Part shown: in pieces, positions 1-9,778 of the stretch | Numbering within the stretch: the stretch's first letter is position 1 | Layout: each line of letters starts with the position of its first letter | NCBI GenBank assembly: GCA_944325175.1 | Contig: CALUYZ010000003.1 | Coordinates: 1-64,000 of the forward strand | Direction of reading: 5' to 3' | Origin: Candidatus Gastranaerophilales bacterium | GTDB taxonomy: Bacteria > Cyanobacteriota > Vampirovibrionia > Gastranaerophilales > Gastranaerophilaceae | DNA length: 64,000 nt | Notes under the pieces: generated by a model | What the model saw: only the letters and a program-made list of their open reading frames with translations | The model's database searches: none | Told to the model about the DNA's origin: nothing | Program-made: the position numbers and the translations under genes

Positions 1-1214
1 TCAACTGTTTGCGTTTCAATTTCAGGTGCATTTGTTCCTTGTGCTTCAATTTCAGGTGCTTTTTCGGGTTGAATATCACCCGTTTGTGTTTCTACATCAG
101 GTGTATCTGCCTTTGGTGCTTCAACATCAGGTGCATCGCCCGTTTTTGTTTCACCTGTTTTTGCTTCAATATCGGGCGCATCGCCTTTGGGCGGGTTGGT
201 GTCAGGTGCATCGACTTTTGGCGGGTTTGGTTCTTCCGGCTTGAACGATTTTTTACCTTGAATACCGCCTATAATTGCGCCTGTTGCAGCGCCTGCCACT
301 GCACCGTATGTTGTATTTAAAATTAAATTATCTGCTTCAAATTTCTGGTCGCCAAATGCACAATCTATTGAATAATCGCCTGCGCCCATTGCTGCGCCCG
401 ATATTGCTCCGCCTTTAGCGCCTGCAATTATACCTTGTTTCATTGCTTCTTTTGCTGTTTTTGCGCTTAAAACGGCTTCTTTGCCTATTCCTATCGTTGC
501 TGTTGAAACAGCACCGTCAAGGGCGCCTGATAAACCGTCTTTTGCAATTTGTTTCAGATTTAATGCATCGTTTTGGATGTTATTGGTTGCTCTGTCAGCG
601 GTTTTTAATCCTGCTTTAGTTGCTGCACCTATTCCTGCTGCAGCCAGAATTGAAGCTCCGCCTGTAAGTGGCGCAAAACCAAGAGCTGCCGCTGTTGCCA
701 CTCCTGTTGTAATTCCTGTAATAAGGTTTACGCCGCTTTTTTGTTTGCTTGAATATTTTGATATTTTAGAAAATGCTTCATCATAGCTCATATTGCCATT
801 TTGAACATTTGCAATGTATGTTTGACATTTCTTTTCGGATAAGCCTAAACCCGTGAAGCTTTTAATTCCGTCCCAAGTTTTGCCTATTATACCTTGTTCA
901 TTTTTTGCGCTATTTAAAATGTTTTGTAAATTTTGAACTTGAGCGCTCATTGTTTGGGGTTGGTATGTATCTTGAACAGGTGCTTGTTTATTGTTATTAT
1001 TTTGTGCTGCATTTTGGTTGTTTTGAATTTGTGTTGTTCCCTGAGCTGCATTTACACCTTGAGCATTTCCGCTAAAATAATTTACGTTCCCTGAATTTAT
1101 GCTGTTTGGATGAGCACCCATAAAAAAGGAAGATGTACTAAAATTGTTCAACCCGCAAAGACCGTAGGGGTTGCCACCTATATATTTGCTTGGATACATT
1201 CCAAAAAATGCCAT
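1..1214 (-). CDS. Ala/Gly-rich hypothetical protein with acidic Pro-Glu repeats (3' end beyond window)
   Basis: The frame is open on the minus strand from ATG 1214 to base 1, so at least 404 codons are seen and the C-terminus is missing. The ATG has an AAGGAAG ribosome site 9 nt upstream; an in-frame ATG seven codons earlier has none. The first ~110 residues are Asn/Gln/Gly-rich low complexity. Residues ~140-330 are Ala/Gly-rich with several GxxxG stretches (for example GAVAGAATGAIIGG) that look like glycine-zipper membrane helices. The visible tail is a degenerate repeat of about 12 residues with cores PDIEA, PDVEA and PEIEA separated by KTGD-type spacers. No known family is recognised. Being membrane-associated or surface-exposed is inference only. 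Confidence 0.75.
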   Translation of the reverse strand, partial: MAFFGMYPSKYIGGNPYGLCGLNNFSTSSFFMGAHPNSINSGNVNYFSGNAQGVNAAQGTTQIQNNQNAAQNNNNKQAPVQDTYQPQTMSAQVQNLQNILNSAKNEQGIIGKTWDGIKSFTGLGLSEKKCQTYIANVQNGNMSYDEAFSKISKYSSKQKSGVNLITGITTGVATAAALGFAPLTGGASILAAAGIGAATKAGLKTADRATNNIQNDALNLKQIAKDGLSGALDGAVSTATIGIGKEAVLSAKTAKEAMKQGIIAGAKGGAISGAAMGAGDYSIDCAFGDQKFEADNLILNTTYGAVAGAATGAIIGGIQGKKSFKPEEPNPPKVDAPDTNPPKGDAPDIEAKTGETKTGDAPDVEAPKADTPDVETQTGDIQPEKAPEIEAQGTNAPEIETQTV

Positions 1215-1336
1215 CTGTAATACTTCCTTTTCCATTAAAAAGACTTATATATAAACTAAAACAAATGATATATTGAAAATTGCGCCCATAAAAAAATAAT
1301 ATTAAACTTTGTAAAGAAGTTTAATGAAAATAGACA

Positions 1337-1363
1337 CAAAAAAGCCCCTTAGAATTAAGGGGC
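1337..1363 (-). terminator. Intrinsic terminator after the OadG-like gene
   Basis: On the minus strand GCCCCTTA and TAAGGGGC pair around a 4-nt loop and are followed by a run of six T. It lies just past the stop codon of the small OadG-like gene. Confidence 0.8.
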
Positions 1364-1374
1364 AAAACTTTTTA

Positions 1375-1620
1375 TTAATGATTTTGTTTTAAAAGCGCTG
1401 CAGCGATTGCAACTGCAATTTCTTCATCAACACCTGCGGATTGTTTTTTAACGGCAACGCCTACAGGTGCAGCTACAGGAAAAAGTTTGTTCAAATATTT
1501 AATTAAGTTTCCCATGATGTTCATTGCAAAAATTAAAACGCCAAGAAAAACAAAAACCGTAAAAAAGCCTACGCTTAAAACTATTAATCCATCCTCTAAA
1601 GCAATTAAATTGATATTCAT
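1375..1620 (-). CDS. OadG/MmdD-like small membrane subunit of a biotin-dependent decarboxylase sodium pump
   Basis: 81 residues starting MNINLIALEDGLIVL. One N-terminal transmembrane helix (~residues 10-38) is followed by a Pro/Ala-rich linker and an acidic helix (DEEIAVAIAAALL), the layout of OadG-family gamma/delta subunits. In that family the subunit holds the membrane beta subunit and carboxyltransferase of Na+-pumping oxaloacetate or methylmalonyl-CoA decarboxylases together. The start is ATG 1620, preceded by GGAG; an upstream in-frame TTG would put that site inside the gene. No alpha, beta or biotin-carrier partner is adjacent, so it is either an orphan or serves a complex encoded elsewhere. 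Confidence 0.7.
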   Translation of the reverse strand: MNINLIALEDGLIVLSVGFFTVFVFLGVLIFAMNIMGNLIKYLNKLFPVAAPVGVAVKKQSAGVDEEIAVAIAAALLKQNH

Positions 1621-1683
1621 TAAATTCTCCAAATACAACTAACTTGATTTAATTATAATGAAAAACAAATTAAACTTCAAGGT

Positions 1684-2925
1684 TTAATTTAGGGTGTTGT
1701 TTTGATATGCCATTAAAAACTGCCTTGCAATTCTTGGCGCTCTATTACCCTTTAAAAGCGCAAAAGCTTCAGCTTGTCTGAACAATTTTTCTTCATCTTC
1801 TTTAATATTCAGCTCATCTGCAAGTTGTTTAACAATTTCAAGGTAGTTCTTTTTGTCAGGAGATGAGAAGGTGATTGTAATTCCAAACCTGTCAGAAAGT
1901 GACGCTGCTTCATCCATTGTATCATTCAAGTGAACTTCATTTCCTTCACGAGCCAAAAAGGTTTCTTTAATTAAGTGCCTTCTGTTTGTTGTTGCATAGA
2001 TTAAAACATTGTTCGGGTGTTTGCTTAAAGAGCCTTCTAATACTGCTTTTGCGGATGAAAAGGCTTCGTCATTTTCATCAAAAACAAGGTCGTCTATAAA
2101 TATAATAAATTTAGAGGGAAAATTTGCCAGATATTCACTTAAAGTTTCTAAGCTTGAAATGTCTTCTTTGTAGATTTGAATAATTTTAAGACCTAAATTT
2201 TTGTATTCATTTGCTATTGCTTTAACAGATGACGATTTGCCGCAGCCTCTGTCGCCATATAATAAAATGTTGTTTGCTTTTTTGCCGTTAATAAAAGATA
2301 GTGTATTTTCTTTTAAAATATTTTTTTGGTAAGAATACAATTTGAGGTTGTCTAATGTAATGTCATCAGGGGTTAAAACCGGTTTTAAAAATTCTTCATA
2401 ACTGTATTTAAAGGCAGAATATTTTGAGATAATGCCGTATCCTTCTTTTTTATAGCTTTCTTGAATTTGATCTTTTGTGAATAATAATTTGTAAGAATCA
2501 AATGAAGGAATTGAATTTATGGCGTCTTTTGCCAAAGGATAGTGTGCAAATAAAACTTCTCTTATATCTTCAAATTTAATGCTTGCAATATCTGATAAAA
2601 TTCTAAGTTCATATTCAAATGCACCTAAAATATATCTTGGAATGTTTGAAATATTATTTTTGGCACATTCGATTGAAACGGGGTTGTTATCTGATAAAAC
2701 AAAATTTCTTATATAGCTTGAAAAATCGCCTTTAAACTCTGATTTATATAATTCTGAAATAAAATCTGTATAGAGTTCAACAACTTTTGCAAATTCCTCA
2801 TTTTCTCTGATTGCTTCAAGCAATACAACAAATTTTATACAAACTTCATCAGATAAAAAATTCTTATAAACGGTTAAAAGTGAAATATTTATTATTGCAT
2901 TATTTATGTCAGATAAGTTATTCAA
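1684..2925 (-). CDS. DUF815-family AAA+-type ATPase
   Basis: 413 residues. The N-terminal ~200 residues are helical and without recognised domain. The ATPase core begins near residue 215 with Walker A GDRGCGKSS, Walker B FIIFIDDLVFDE and a sensor-like ATTNRRHL, then a C-terminal helical lid ending in RAPRIARQFL. This order matches the DUF815 group of AAA+ proteins, whose substrate is poorly defined. The gene runs head-to-head with ilvC across ~115 bp. Nothing in the context indicates its target; family assignment is confident, role is not. Confidence 0.8.
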   Translation of the reverse strand: MNNLSDINNAIINISLLTVYKNFLSDEVCIKFVVLLEAIRENEEFAKVVELYTDFISELYKSEFKGDFSSYIRNFVLSDNNPVSIECAKNNISNIPRYILGAFEYELRILSDIASIKFEDIREVLFAHYPLAKDAINSIPSFDSYKLLFTKDQIQESYKKEGYGIISKYSAFKYSYEEFLKPVLTPDDITLDNLKLYSYQKNILKENTLSFINGKKANNILLYGDRGCGKSSSVKAIANEYKNLGLKIIQIYKEDISSLETLSEYLANFPSKFIIFIDDLVFDENDEAFSSAKAVLEGSLSKHPNNVLIYATTNRRHLIKETFLAREGNEVHLNDTMDEAASLSDRFGITITFSSPDKKNYLEIVKQLADELNIKEDEEKLFRQAEAFALLKGNRAPRIARQFLMAYQNNTLN

Positions 2926-2970
2926 TTTTTTTCTCCTTCAATACTTGAATTATATATTGAAAATAATTGA

Positions 2971-2999
2971 TTGACTAATAGTTTATTAAGGGCTACACT
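2971..2999 (+). promoter_or_regulatory. Sigma-70-type promoter for ilvC
   Basis: TTGACT at 2971, a 17-nt spacer and TACACT at 2994 lie about 40 bp upstream of the ilvC start. Confidence 0.6.
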
Positions 3000-3028
3000 A
3001 GGGGCTATAAATAACTTCATTATTTTAA

Positions 3029-4036
<1,008 letters not shown>

Positions 4037-4055
4037 GCTTTTAATATAAGTTTTA

Positions 4056-4090
4056 AAAATCCGATACTTAAAAAGTGTCGGATTTTTATT
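4056..4090. terminator. Bidirectional intrinsic terminator between ilvC and the EamA gene
   Basis: AAAATCCGATAC pairs with GTGTCGGATTTT across a short loop, with a T-run on the plus strand and an A-run upstream that is a T-run on the minus strand. It serves both convergent genes. Confidence 0.8.
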
Positions 4091-4922
4091 TTAATAAAAT
4101 TAAAACAGAACCAATTATCATAATGATTGTGCCTGTTGTTTTTCTTAAAATTCCTTTTTCTTTTAAAAATTTGAACCCTAAAAACAATGAAACTATACTT
4201 GATAGTTGAAACAATGATAAAGAAAGCCCGACATTAAAATTTTCAAACACTATATTTGTTGATAATTGCATAATTGAAAGCAAAATGCCTATAATTAAAC
4301 AAATTTGAACAGTTTTAATTGAAGCGGGTTTTAATTTTTTTTGAATTAAAGCAAAAACAAAAGAAAATATAAGCCCTGAAATTGCCCACCATATAAAAGA
4401 AACCGTTGGGCTTGAATTTATAATAATTTGTTTTAAAATAACGGCTTCTATGCCTGTAAAAACAAGCGCTAAAAGCCTTAACAGTACGCTTTTGTTAAAA
4501 ATAAACTTGCCTTTTTCATCAACAAACAAAAAACTTGCCCCAATTATAAGCAAAAAACCGATTAAACTTTTTAGGTTTGGAATTTCACCTAATATAAAAA
4601 ATGCGAAAATTAAGCCTATAATTGATTTATAAGAATTAATAGGACCTAAAACAGATAATTCCCCTAAAGATAATGCCTTTATAAGACAAATTGTGCCTAA
4701 AAAACAAAGGAGTCCGGCAAGAGCTACAAGCAGATAAAAATTGAAATCATACCCTAAAATTTGATTATGCTCTATAAATGGCACACAAAAAGCCGCCATA
4801 AATAAATATGACCAAAAATTAACGGTAAGAGATGATTCTTTTACCGTTAATTTTTTCTGTAAAAAATTTGCTATCGGGTTTGATAATATTCTTAAAACTA
4901 ATGCGGTGGTTGATATAATCAT
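4086..4922 (-). CDS. EamA/DMT-superfamily transporter
   Basis: 278 residues with about ten predicted transmembrane helices in two similar halves, the EamA duplication. Short hydrophilic loops and motifs such as GPINSYKSIIGLIFAFF and LFQLSSIVSLFLGFKFL resemble drug/metabolite exporters that move small polar metabolites across the inner membrane. The substrate cannot be read from the sequence. It follows the next gene (4928-5824, same strand) by 5 bp and is probably co-transcribed with it. Confidence 0.8.
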   Translation of the reverse strand: MIISTTALVLRILSNPIANFLQKKLTVKESSLTVNFWSYLFMAAFCVPFIEHNQILGYDFNFYLLVALAGLLCFLGTICLIKALSLGELSVLGPINSYKSIIGLIFAFFILGEIPNLKSLIGFLLIIGASFLFVDEKGKFIFNKSVLLRLLALVFTGIEAVILKQIIINSSPTVSFIWWAISGLIFSFVFALIQKKLKPASIKTVQICLIIGILLSIMQLSTNIVFENFNVGLSLSLFQLSSIVSLFLGFKFLKEKGILRKTTGTIIMIIGSVLILLK

Positions 4923-4927
4923 AGGGG

Positions 4928-5824
4928 CTATTCTTTAATAATTTTTTCGATTGTATTTTTTGCTCTTGAATTAAATTTACCGCCGCAAAATGAACTTAAA
5001 CCGGCAACAAGCCACATGGGAATTAATATTCCTGTTAATATTGTTGTTGCAGAATAAATGAACATATATATATCAGCCTGACTGCCTAAAACTTTAAAAT
5101 ATGAACACAGCCAAATTGCAAGCGAAGCAAGAATTACAACAACAAGCGTAAAAACAATGGTGTATTTTATAAGGCATAATAAGTATCTTTTATTTTTGAT
5201 AAGCGGTAAGTTAGTGTTTAATTCTTCATAATATTTGAATTGATAATTAAAGTTTTCAGGCTCTTTTTTTGATTCAAAGTTTTCTAAAATTAAAGGAAAA
5301 GCGGGGTTAAAACGTTTAACATCAATCATTCTGTAAATGTATGAAGGAGAATAAATCAAAACGCCGTCAGAACAACTGTCTTGAAATTGTATTGTTTCGC
5401 CATTGTTTAATTCAACGGTTGTTTTAAAGCCAAAAACCCTTAGTGAAAATTTATCTTTATCGGGAACTTCTTTTTTAAGATTTTTCTTATCTGATAAGGG
5501 TGATATTTTGTAAGATTTTATATCGCTAAAATAAACATCTTTTCTTGATGAAATTTCGTTTTTCTTTTCAAAAACAAATGATAGCTTGTCTTTGAAAATT
5601 TCTACTTTTGTTATTTTTCTCATAGAATTTGTAATTGATACGTAAGCAACAAAAATTGCGCAATAAATGGCAAGAAAGCTTACGGTTCCGCCAATAGAAG
5701 GTTCAAGGATATAATAATACCCCAAGGCAAGTACTGCGCCTAGAACCAAGCCGGCGAAGAACAGCATAACCATCCTTGAGAATTTGTCAACAATCTCAAC
5801 TACAAAAAATCTATCCGTTTTCAT
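4928..5824 (-). CDS. Unrecognised membrane protein with central soluble domain
   Basis: 298 residues. Two transmembrane helices near the N-terminus (~20-65), a Lys/Glu-rich soluble region (~75-205) containing beta-like segments such as VEIFKDKLSFVF, then two more helices (~220-285). The layout (membrane hairpin, possible PH-like domain, membrane hairpin) is seen in many uncharacterised bacterial proteins, but no family is recognised. It is the first gene of a two-gene unit with the EamA transporter and is divergent from 5972. Confidence 0.7.
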   Translation of the reverse strand: MKTDRFFVVEIVDKFSRMVMLFFAGLVLGAVLALGYYYILEPSIGGTVSFLAIYCAIFVAYVSITNSMRKITKVEIFKDKLSFVFEKKNEISSRKDVYFSDIKSYKISPLSDKKNLKKEVPDKDKFSLRVFGFKTTVELNNGETIQFQDSCSDGVLIYSPSYIYRMIDVKRFNPAFPLILENFESKKEPENFNYQFKYYEELNTNLPLIKNKRYLLCLIKYTIVFTLVVVILASLAIWLCSYFKVLGSQADIYMFIYSATTILTGILIPMWLVAGLSSFCGGKFNSRAKNTIEKIIKE

Positions 5825-5971
5825 AAAAATATCATTCCCTAATTCATAAACAATATAACAAGTAATTTTTATAAGTTTACATATTATAATAGCAATTTAA
5901 AATAAAATAATCAACTTTTGCATTTAGGGCAAAAAAAATATCTGTTTTGGTTTTATATTAAATGTGAAGTC

Positions 5972-6751
5972 ATGAAAGTTCAAAATTTAACAAGCATTAA
6001 TAACAACAGTTTTAAAGGTACTTCAAGTATAACTTCAAAAATTGCTAAATCGTTTGCAAAATCCGGAGATATAGGTGAAGGCACAAGTATCGCCTGTGAT
6101 TTTTTGGGCAAAGCTGTTGTTGTGCCTGCCGTTATTATGCTTGCAAGCAATGAGCCGAAAGATAAAAAAGAATTTTCCGCTTTTAAAAACCCTGTTGCTG
6201 CTTTTATTCAACTGGGTTTAGAAGTTCCTGTTTTAATGGTTGGTTCAAAAATTGTTGGTGAATTAGCCGATAAGGGCTTTTTTGACAATAAAAAAAACGC
6301 AAAAAACGGGTTTTCGTATAATGAAAAATTGCAAAGAGAAAAATTTATAGATACTTTTGAAAAAATTTCAAAGAAATCTGCTTCAATAAAAGAAAATTCT
6401 AAAAATTTTATTGAAGAAATAAAAACCACAGGATATTCTAAAAAAGCTGCCGAAGATATTGTTGAAATTGTAAAAGGGGCTGATGATAAAGCAAAAGAAG
6501 CAATTATGACATCGTTTAAAAATTTTGAGCATGCAAGACAAAATAAATTTCATTTGCAAAACAGAATATGTTTTGTTGCTGCTCTTGCGCTAACACCTTT
6601 GTTGTGTGCGATTGAAAATTATATTCATCCAAAAATTATGAACAAAATATATGCATCAAGAACTGCCTCGGGTAATTCAAAAATGGTAAAAATGCCTGAT
6701 ATAAAAACTTTCGTGGCTGATAGAAAAAATAATATAGGGGGTAGTGTATGA
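5972..6751 (+). CDS. xFxG-motif polytopic protein; N-terminal-half paralog of the 7233-8276 protein
   Basis: 259 residues from ATG 5972; a TTG 18 codons earlier is unlikely. The N-terminus carries NNSFKGTSS (SFKG at 13-16), a motif shared with several unrelated proteins here. Two hydrophobic stretches (~40-60 and ~80-100) flank a charged loop, and a third lies at ~215-235. The segment from IMLASNEP to AAFIQLGLEVPVLM aligns by eye with the N-terminal parts of the proteins at 7233-8276 and 59448-61514. Its stop overlaps the next ATG (ATGA), so the two are translationally coupled. Function unknown. Confidence 0.75.
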   Translation: MKVQNLTSINNNSFKGTSSITSKIAKSFAKSGDIGEGTSIACDFLGKAVVVPAVIMLASNEPKDKKEFSAFKNPVAAFIQLGLEVPVLMVGSKIVGELADKGFFDNKKNAKNGFSYNEKLQREKFIDTFEKISKKSASIKENSKNFIEEIKTTGYSKKAAEDIVEIVKGADDKAKEAIMTSFKNFEHARQNKFHLQNRICFVAALALTPLLCAIENYIHPKIMNKIYASRTASGNSKMVKMPDIKTFVADRKNNIGGSV

Positions 6752-7215
6752 TACAAAAACTTGCATCTGGATTGGCGAATTTACCCCCTGTAAAAAACCA
6801 TATAATAAAAAGCAGTACAGACCCAAAACTGCTTGCAAGAACACTTTTGATTACAAGTGTTTCAAAGGATGTTTTTGCATACGCTCTAAGGGTGAAAAAT
6901 ACTTTAAATAATAAAGAGATACCTGAAGATAAGAAAAATTTTACTGCCAAAATGGATGCTGCAACTTGTGTTGCAACGGCTGTAACCCAGATTGGCGCCG
7001 GTTTTGTTGTTTCAAGCGAAAAGTTTCAAAACTTTTTTGCAGATAAACTTTTTAAATCTTTAAAAAATTCACCGAAAGAATTAAAACATGCAAAAGCTGC
7101 ATTTAACGCTATTTCTACGCTTGTTTTAGCTTCAGTTGGCGCAAAAAGAATACTAACGCCATTAATTGCAACCAAAATTGCTTCTTTTCACTCAGGTGAA
7201 TCAAAGAAGGGTTGA
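6748..7215 (+). CDS. Hypothetical protein; C-terminal-half paralog of the 7233-8276 protein
   Basis: 155 residues, overlapping the preceding gene by 4 bp. It has two or three hydrophobic segments (~75-100 and ~125-150). The stretch around LARTLLITSVSKDVFAYALR through FTAKMDAATCVATAV aligns with the C-terminal half of the 347-residue protein encoded convergently next door (IARNMSMATDVLLTSAFAL through LILNNAISTGITLS). With the 5972 gene it therefore looks like a two-gene version of that single protein. No biochemical role can be assigned. Confidence 0.7.
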   Translation: MIQKLASGLANLPPVKNHIIKSSTDPKLLARTLLITSVSKDVFAYALRVKNTLNNKEIPEDKKNFTAKMDAATCVATAVTQIGAGFVVSSEKFQNFFADKLFKSLKNSPKELKHAKAAFNAISTLVLASVGAKRILTPLIATKIASFHSGESKKG

Positions 7216-7232
7216 TTAATTTCACGGCAAGT

Positions 7233-8276
7233 TTATTTTTCATTAATTTTATTTGTTAATTTATCTGTTTTTTCCGCTAAAAATGTTGAAATAATCGGCA
7301 AAATTCCATAATAAAGCCCTGCAAAAATAACCGTTGGTCTTAAAATATTCAGACCTTCTATGTATTTATGAAGTTTTGGGTTGCCTTTATTTGCCTCTTT
7401 AAATTTTTCAAGAAAATTTTTGCCGCCTTTTTGAATTAAATTGTCAATTATATAGCCGCATGAAAGTGTTATTCCCGTAGAAATGGCATTGTTTAAAATA
7501 AGCGGCTTTTTTCTTTTTTCTTCAATTTTTTTGTTTCTTTTTGTTTGCAGTGCAAAGGCTGAGGTTAATAAAACATCGGTTGCCATAGACATGTTTCTTG
7601 CAATGTTTTGGTCATTTTTGCTAAATTTGTGAGCTAAATTTTGAACGTTTTTATTATCAAGAATTTTACCTATACCTTTTGATAAACTATCTTGCATTTT
7701 CCCTTTAAAAAAAGGCGAAAAAACCTGATTATAATTTTCTTTTTTTAAAATATTCTCATCTGCTTTTTTTTCTAAGCTGTTTTTTTTATTTATTATTTTA
7801 TCCATAATAACAGGCATTAGCGCGATAGTTAACATAGATTTTGGAACTGCTGTTAAAAAATTTACCCCCAGTTTTAAAATTTGAGTTATAAATTTGTAAT
7901 CTTTTGATTCAATAAGGCTTTTGGCTCCATTTTTAAAATTATCAACGGTTTCTTTTTTTAAGAAATTTTCAGGATTTTTGTCTATATTTTTAATTGCGCT
8001 TTCAATGGGAAGTGCTATGGCTTCAACCGTTATAAAACGTGCAATGCCCGATGCTACAGAGTTTCCGCTTGCATATTTTTTATTTTCTTTTTCAACATTT
8101 GGTGCCAGTTGAATTGCAAACGGTCGTAAAAAAAGCGAGGATAATAAAGACGTTGTTATTGCAAAACTTGTCCCATGGTCAGATATTGTTTCTAACCCCT
8201 TCAAAAAGGCTTTATTGTTGTATATTCCCCTAAATTCAGGCTGGTGATAATTGTAGTTTTCAGGTTTTATTTTCAT
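7233..8276 (-). CDS. xFxG-motif polytopic protein, fused form
   Basis: 347 residues. PEFRG lies at 13-17. Hydrophobic segments occur near 35-55, 75-95, 140-165, 235-250, 265-285 and 310-335, separated by Lys-rich loops. The C-terminal signature KKIEEKRKKPLILNN recurs as EKIEEERKLPLMINN in the 688-residue protein at 59448-61514, and both halves resemble the split pair 5972/6748. The gene is convergent with that pair, 17 bp away. I do not recognise a described domain; it appears to be a lineage-restricted membrane family. Confidence 0.75.
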   Translation of the reverse strand: MKIKPENYNYHQPEFRGIYNNKAFLKGLETISDHGTSFAITTSLLSSLFLRPFAIQLAPNVEKENKKYASGNSVASGIARFITVEAIALPIESAIKNIDKNPENFLKKETVDNFKNGAKSLIESKDYKFITQILKLGVNFLTAVPKSMLTIALMPVIMDKIINKKNSLEKKADENILKKENYNQVFSPFFKGKMQDSLSKGIGKILDNKNVQNLAHKFSKNDQNIARNMSMATDVLLTSAFALQTKRNKKIEEKRKKPLILNNAISTGITLSCGYIIDNLIQKGGKNFLEKFKEANKGNPKLHKYIEGLNILRPTVIFAGLYYGILPIISTFLAEKTDKLTNKINEK

Positions 8277-8345
8277 AACTTAAAAATGTTTTATACAAAA
8301 ACAATAATGCCAAGAAAACATTAAAAAGAAAACCTGTTTGTAATT

Positions 8346-8975
8346 TTATGTTAAATCGTTTTGAATTAAATAATCTCTGACTTTATCAAGCCCTGATTTT
8401 ATAATTCTTGAAATTCTTGAAGCTGAAATTGAAAATTCTTCAGATAGTTCCATTAGTTTTTTTTCTTTGAAAAATTTTGCTTCAATTAATTCTCTTTCAC
8501 GCTTTGGAAGCTCTGCTATTGCTTTTCGAAGCATAACAGACATTTGATTGAACTCGCAAGTTTCTTCGGGGTTTCTTCTTTGGTCTTTAACTTCAAACGG
8601 TTTTTCATTTTCAAGCATTTCATCGGTTGATAGAATTGTTTTATAAATTGCTTCTCTTAATTCGTTTCTGTCAGGTTCTATGCTTGAATCGGTATGGGTT
8701 TTAACCCCATGCCAGCGGTAACGGCGCCTTAATTCGTTTCTTATTGCCCATTTAATTGCCGTTGTTAAATATGATTCGTTATATTCTTCTTTTGTTTCAT
8801 TTTGAGATAAAAACAAAACATCAACTGTTTGTATGCCAATATTCACAAGCTCATCAAATTCTATCAAATGCTGAGCCGCCATTGATTTATACTCCACCTT
8901 GGCAATTTTGTTAATCAGACCGAGATACTGCCGTAATTTAACGTTGTGTTCAATTTTTTCTCTTGAATTTTCCAT
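8346..8975 (-). CDS. RNA polymerase sigma-70 family factor
   Basis: 209 residues. A region 2-like segment (~15-95) includes FDELVNIGIQTVDVLF and AIKWAIRNELRRRYRW. Region 4 near the C-terminus (~145-205) includes ELPKRERELIEAKFFKEKKLMELSEEF and the recognition helix SASRISRIIKSGLDKVR. Region 1.1 and an extensive region 3 are absent, so it is an alternative rather than housekeeping factor, closest in size to FliA/WhiG/SigF-type proteins. Whether it drives the pilin promoters here is unknown. The gene is divergent from rplJ. Confidence 0.85.
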   Translation of the reverse strand: MENSREKIEHNVKLRQYLGLINKIAKVEYKSMAAQHLIEFDELVNIGIQTVDVLFLSQNETKEEYNESYLTTAIKWAIRNELRRRYRWHGVKTHTDSSIEPDRNELREAIYKTILSTDEMLENEKPFEVKDQRRNPEETCEFNQMSVMLRKAIAELPKRERELIEAKFFKEKKLMELSEEFSISASRISRIIKSGLDKVRDYLIQNDLT

Positions 8976-9062
8976 ATATATCTTCTTAAAAAATAGATAT
9001 ATTCAATTATTACCATGAATTTTAAGCTTTTTCAAAGTATTGTTACAAAAAATAAATTTGAT

Positions 9063-9089
9063 TTGACAATATTTTTTGTTTTGTATAAC
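9063..9089 (+). promoter_or_regulatory. Putative promoter of the rplJ-rplL unit
   Basis: TTGACA at 9063 and TATAAC at 9084, separated by 15 nt, just upstream of the L10 leader. The -35 is consensus; the spacer is slightly short. Confidence 0.5.
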
Positions 9090-9097
9090 TTTATATT

Positions 9098-9225
9098 ATG
9101 CCAAAGACGGCAGGCGGCAATTTTGTCTTAATCTCCTGCTCAGGTAGAAATAAAAACCTTATAGTTGTTTACCGTTTTTGTGCATACAAATTTTATTTAT
9201 GTAAACACCCAAAAGAAAGGTTAAC
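9098..9225 (+). ncRNA. Ribosomal protein L10 leader
   Basis: The sequence between promoter and rplJ has the L10-leader hallmark: an arm with AGACGGCAGGCGG (9105-9117) and a partner with AATCTCCTGCTCAGGT (9130-9145) around an internal loop. In other bacteria L10(L12)4 binds this element and represses its own translation. Recognised by eye; a covariance search was not run. Confidence 0.75.
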
Positions 9226-9228
9226 ATT

Positions 9229-9747
9229 ATGACAACAAAAGCTTTCAAAAACGAAAAAATTGAAATGTTCAAAAAAAGCTTTGAAAATGCTAAAGTTGCG
9301 GTTGTTACCGATTACCGTGGGTATAGTGTTGAAGAAATTACCGATTTAAGAAGAAAATTGCAAAAAGAAAATTGCGATTACACGGTAACCAAAAACACAC
9401 TTTGCAAAATCGCATCAAAAGGCACAAATTTTGAAGCAATCGAACCTTTGTTAAAAGGTCCTTCAGCTATTGCATTTGGTTTTGGCGATGAAGTAGCTGC
9501 TGCAAAAATTGTTTCTAAATTTATTAAAGAATCTAAAAAAGGCGAAATCGTTGGCGCTGTTTTGGATGGCAACCTTTTAAGTGCTGAAGAAGCAAAAAAA
9601 CTTGCAAATCTTCCTTCAAAAGAAGAACTTTATGCAAAAATCCTCGGTTCAATCAATTCGCCCGCTTCAGGCATTGTTTACTCTATCAATGGCGTCATGA
9701 GCGCACTTGTTCGAGCAATCGATGCTGTAGCAAAAACAAAAGCGTAA
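9229..9747 (+). CDS. rplJ: 50S ribosomal protein L10
   Basis: 172 residues, normal length. It forms the base of the L7/L12 stalk and contacts translation GTPases. The motif VVTDYRGYSVEEITDLRRKL (~26-45) and GPSAIAFG are typical, and the helical C-terminus binds L7/L12 dimers. AAAGG lies upstream of ATG 9229. It is followed 31 bp later by rplL. rplK/rplA are not upstream and rpoBC not downstream, so the stalk genes form an isolated two-gene unit. Confidence 0.97.
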   Translation: MTTKAFKNEKIEMFKKSFENAKVAVVTDYRGYSVEEITDLRRKLQKENCDYTVTKNTLCKIASKGTNFEAIEPLLKGPSAIAFGFGDEVAAAKIVSKFIKESKKGEIVGAVLDGNLLSAEEAKKLANLPSKEELYAKILGSINSPASGIVYSINGVMSALVRAIDAVAKTKA

Positions 9748-9778
9748 GTTAGAAAATTAAAATAAGGAGAAAAAAATA

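Noticed and set aside
9-786. Plus-strand frames rich in Phe/Cys at the left edge
   Set aside because: They are antisense to the long minus-strand frame with normal codon use and a proper ribosome site at 1214.
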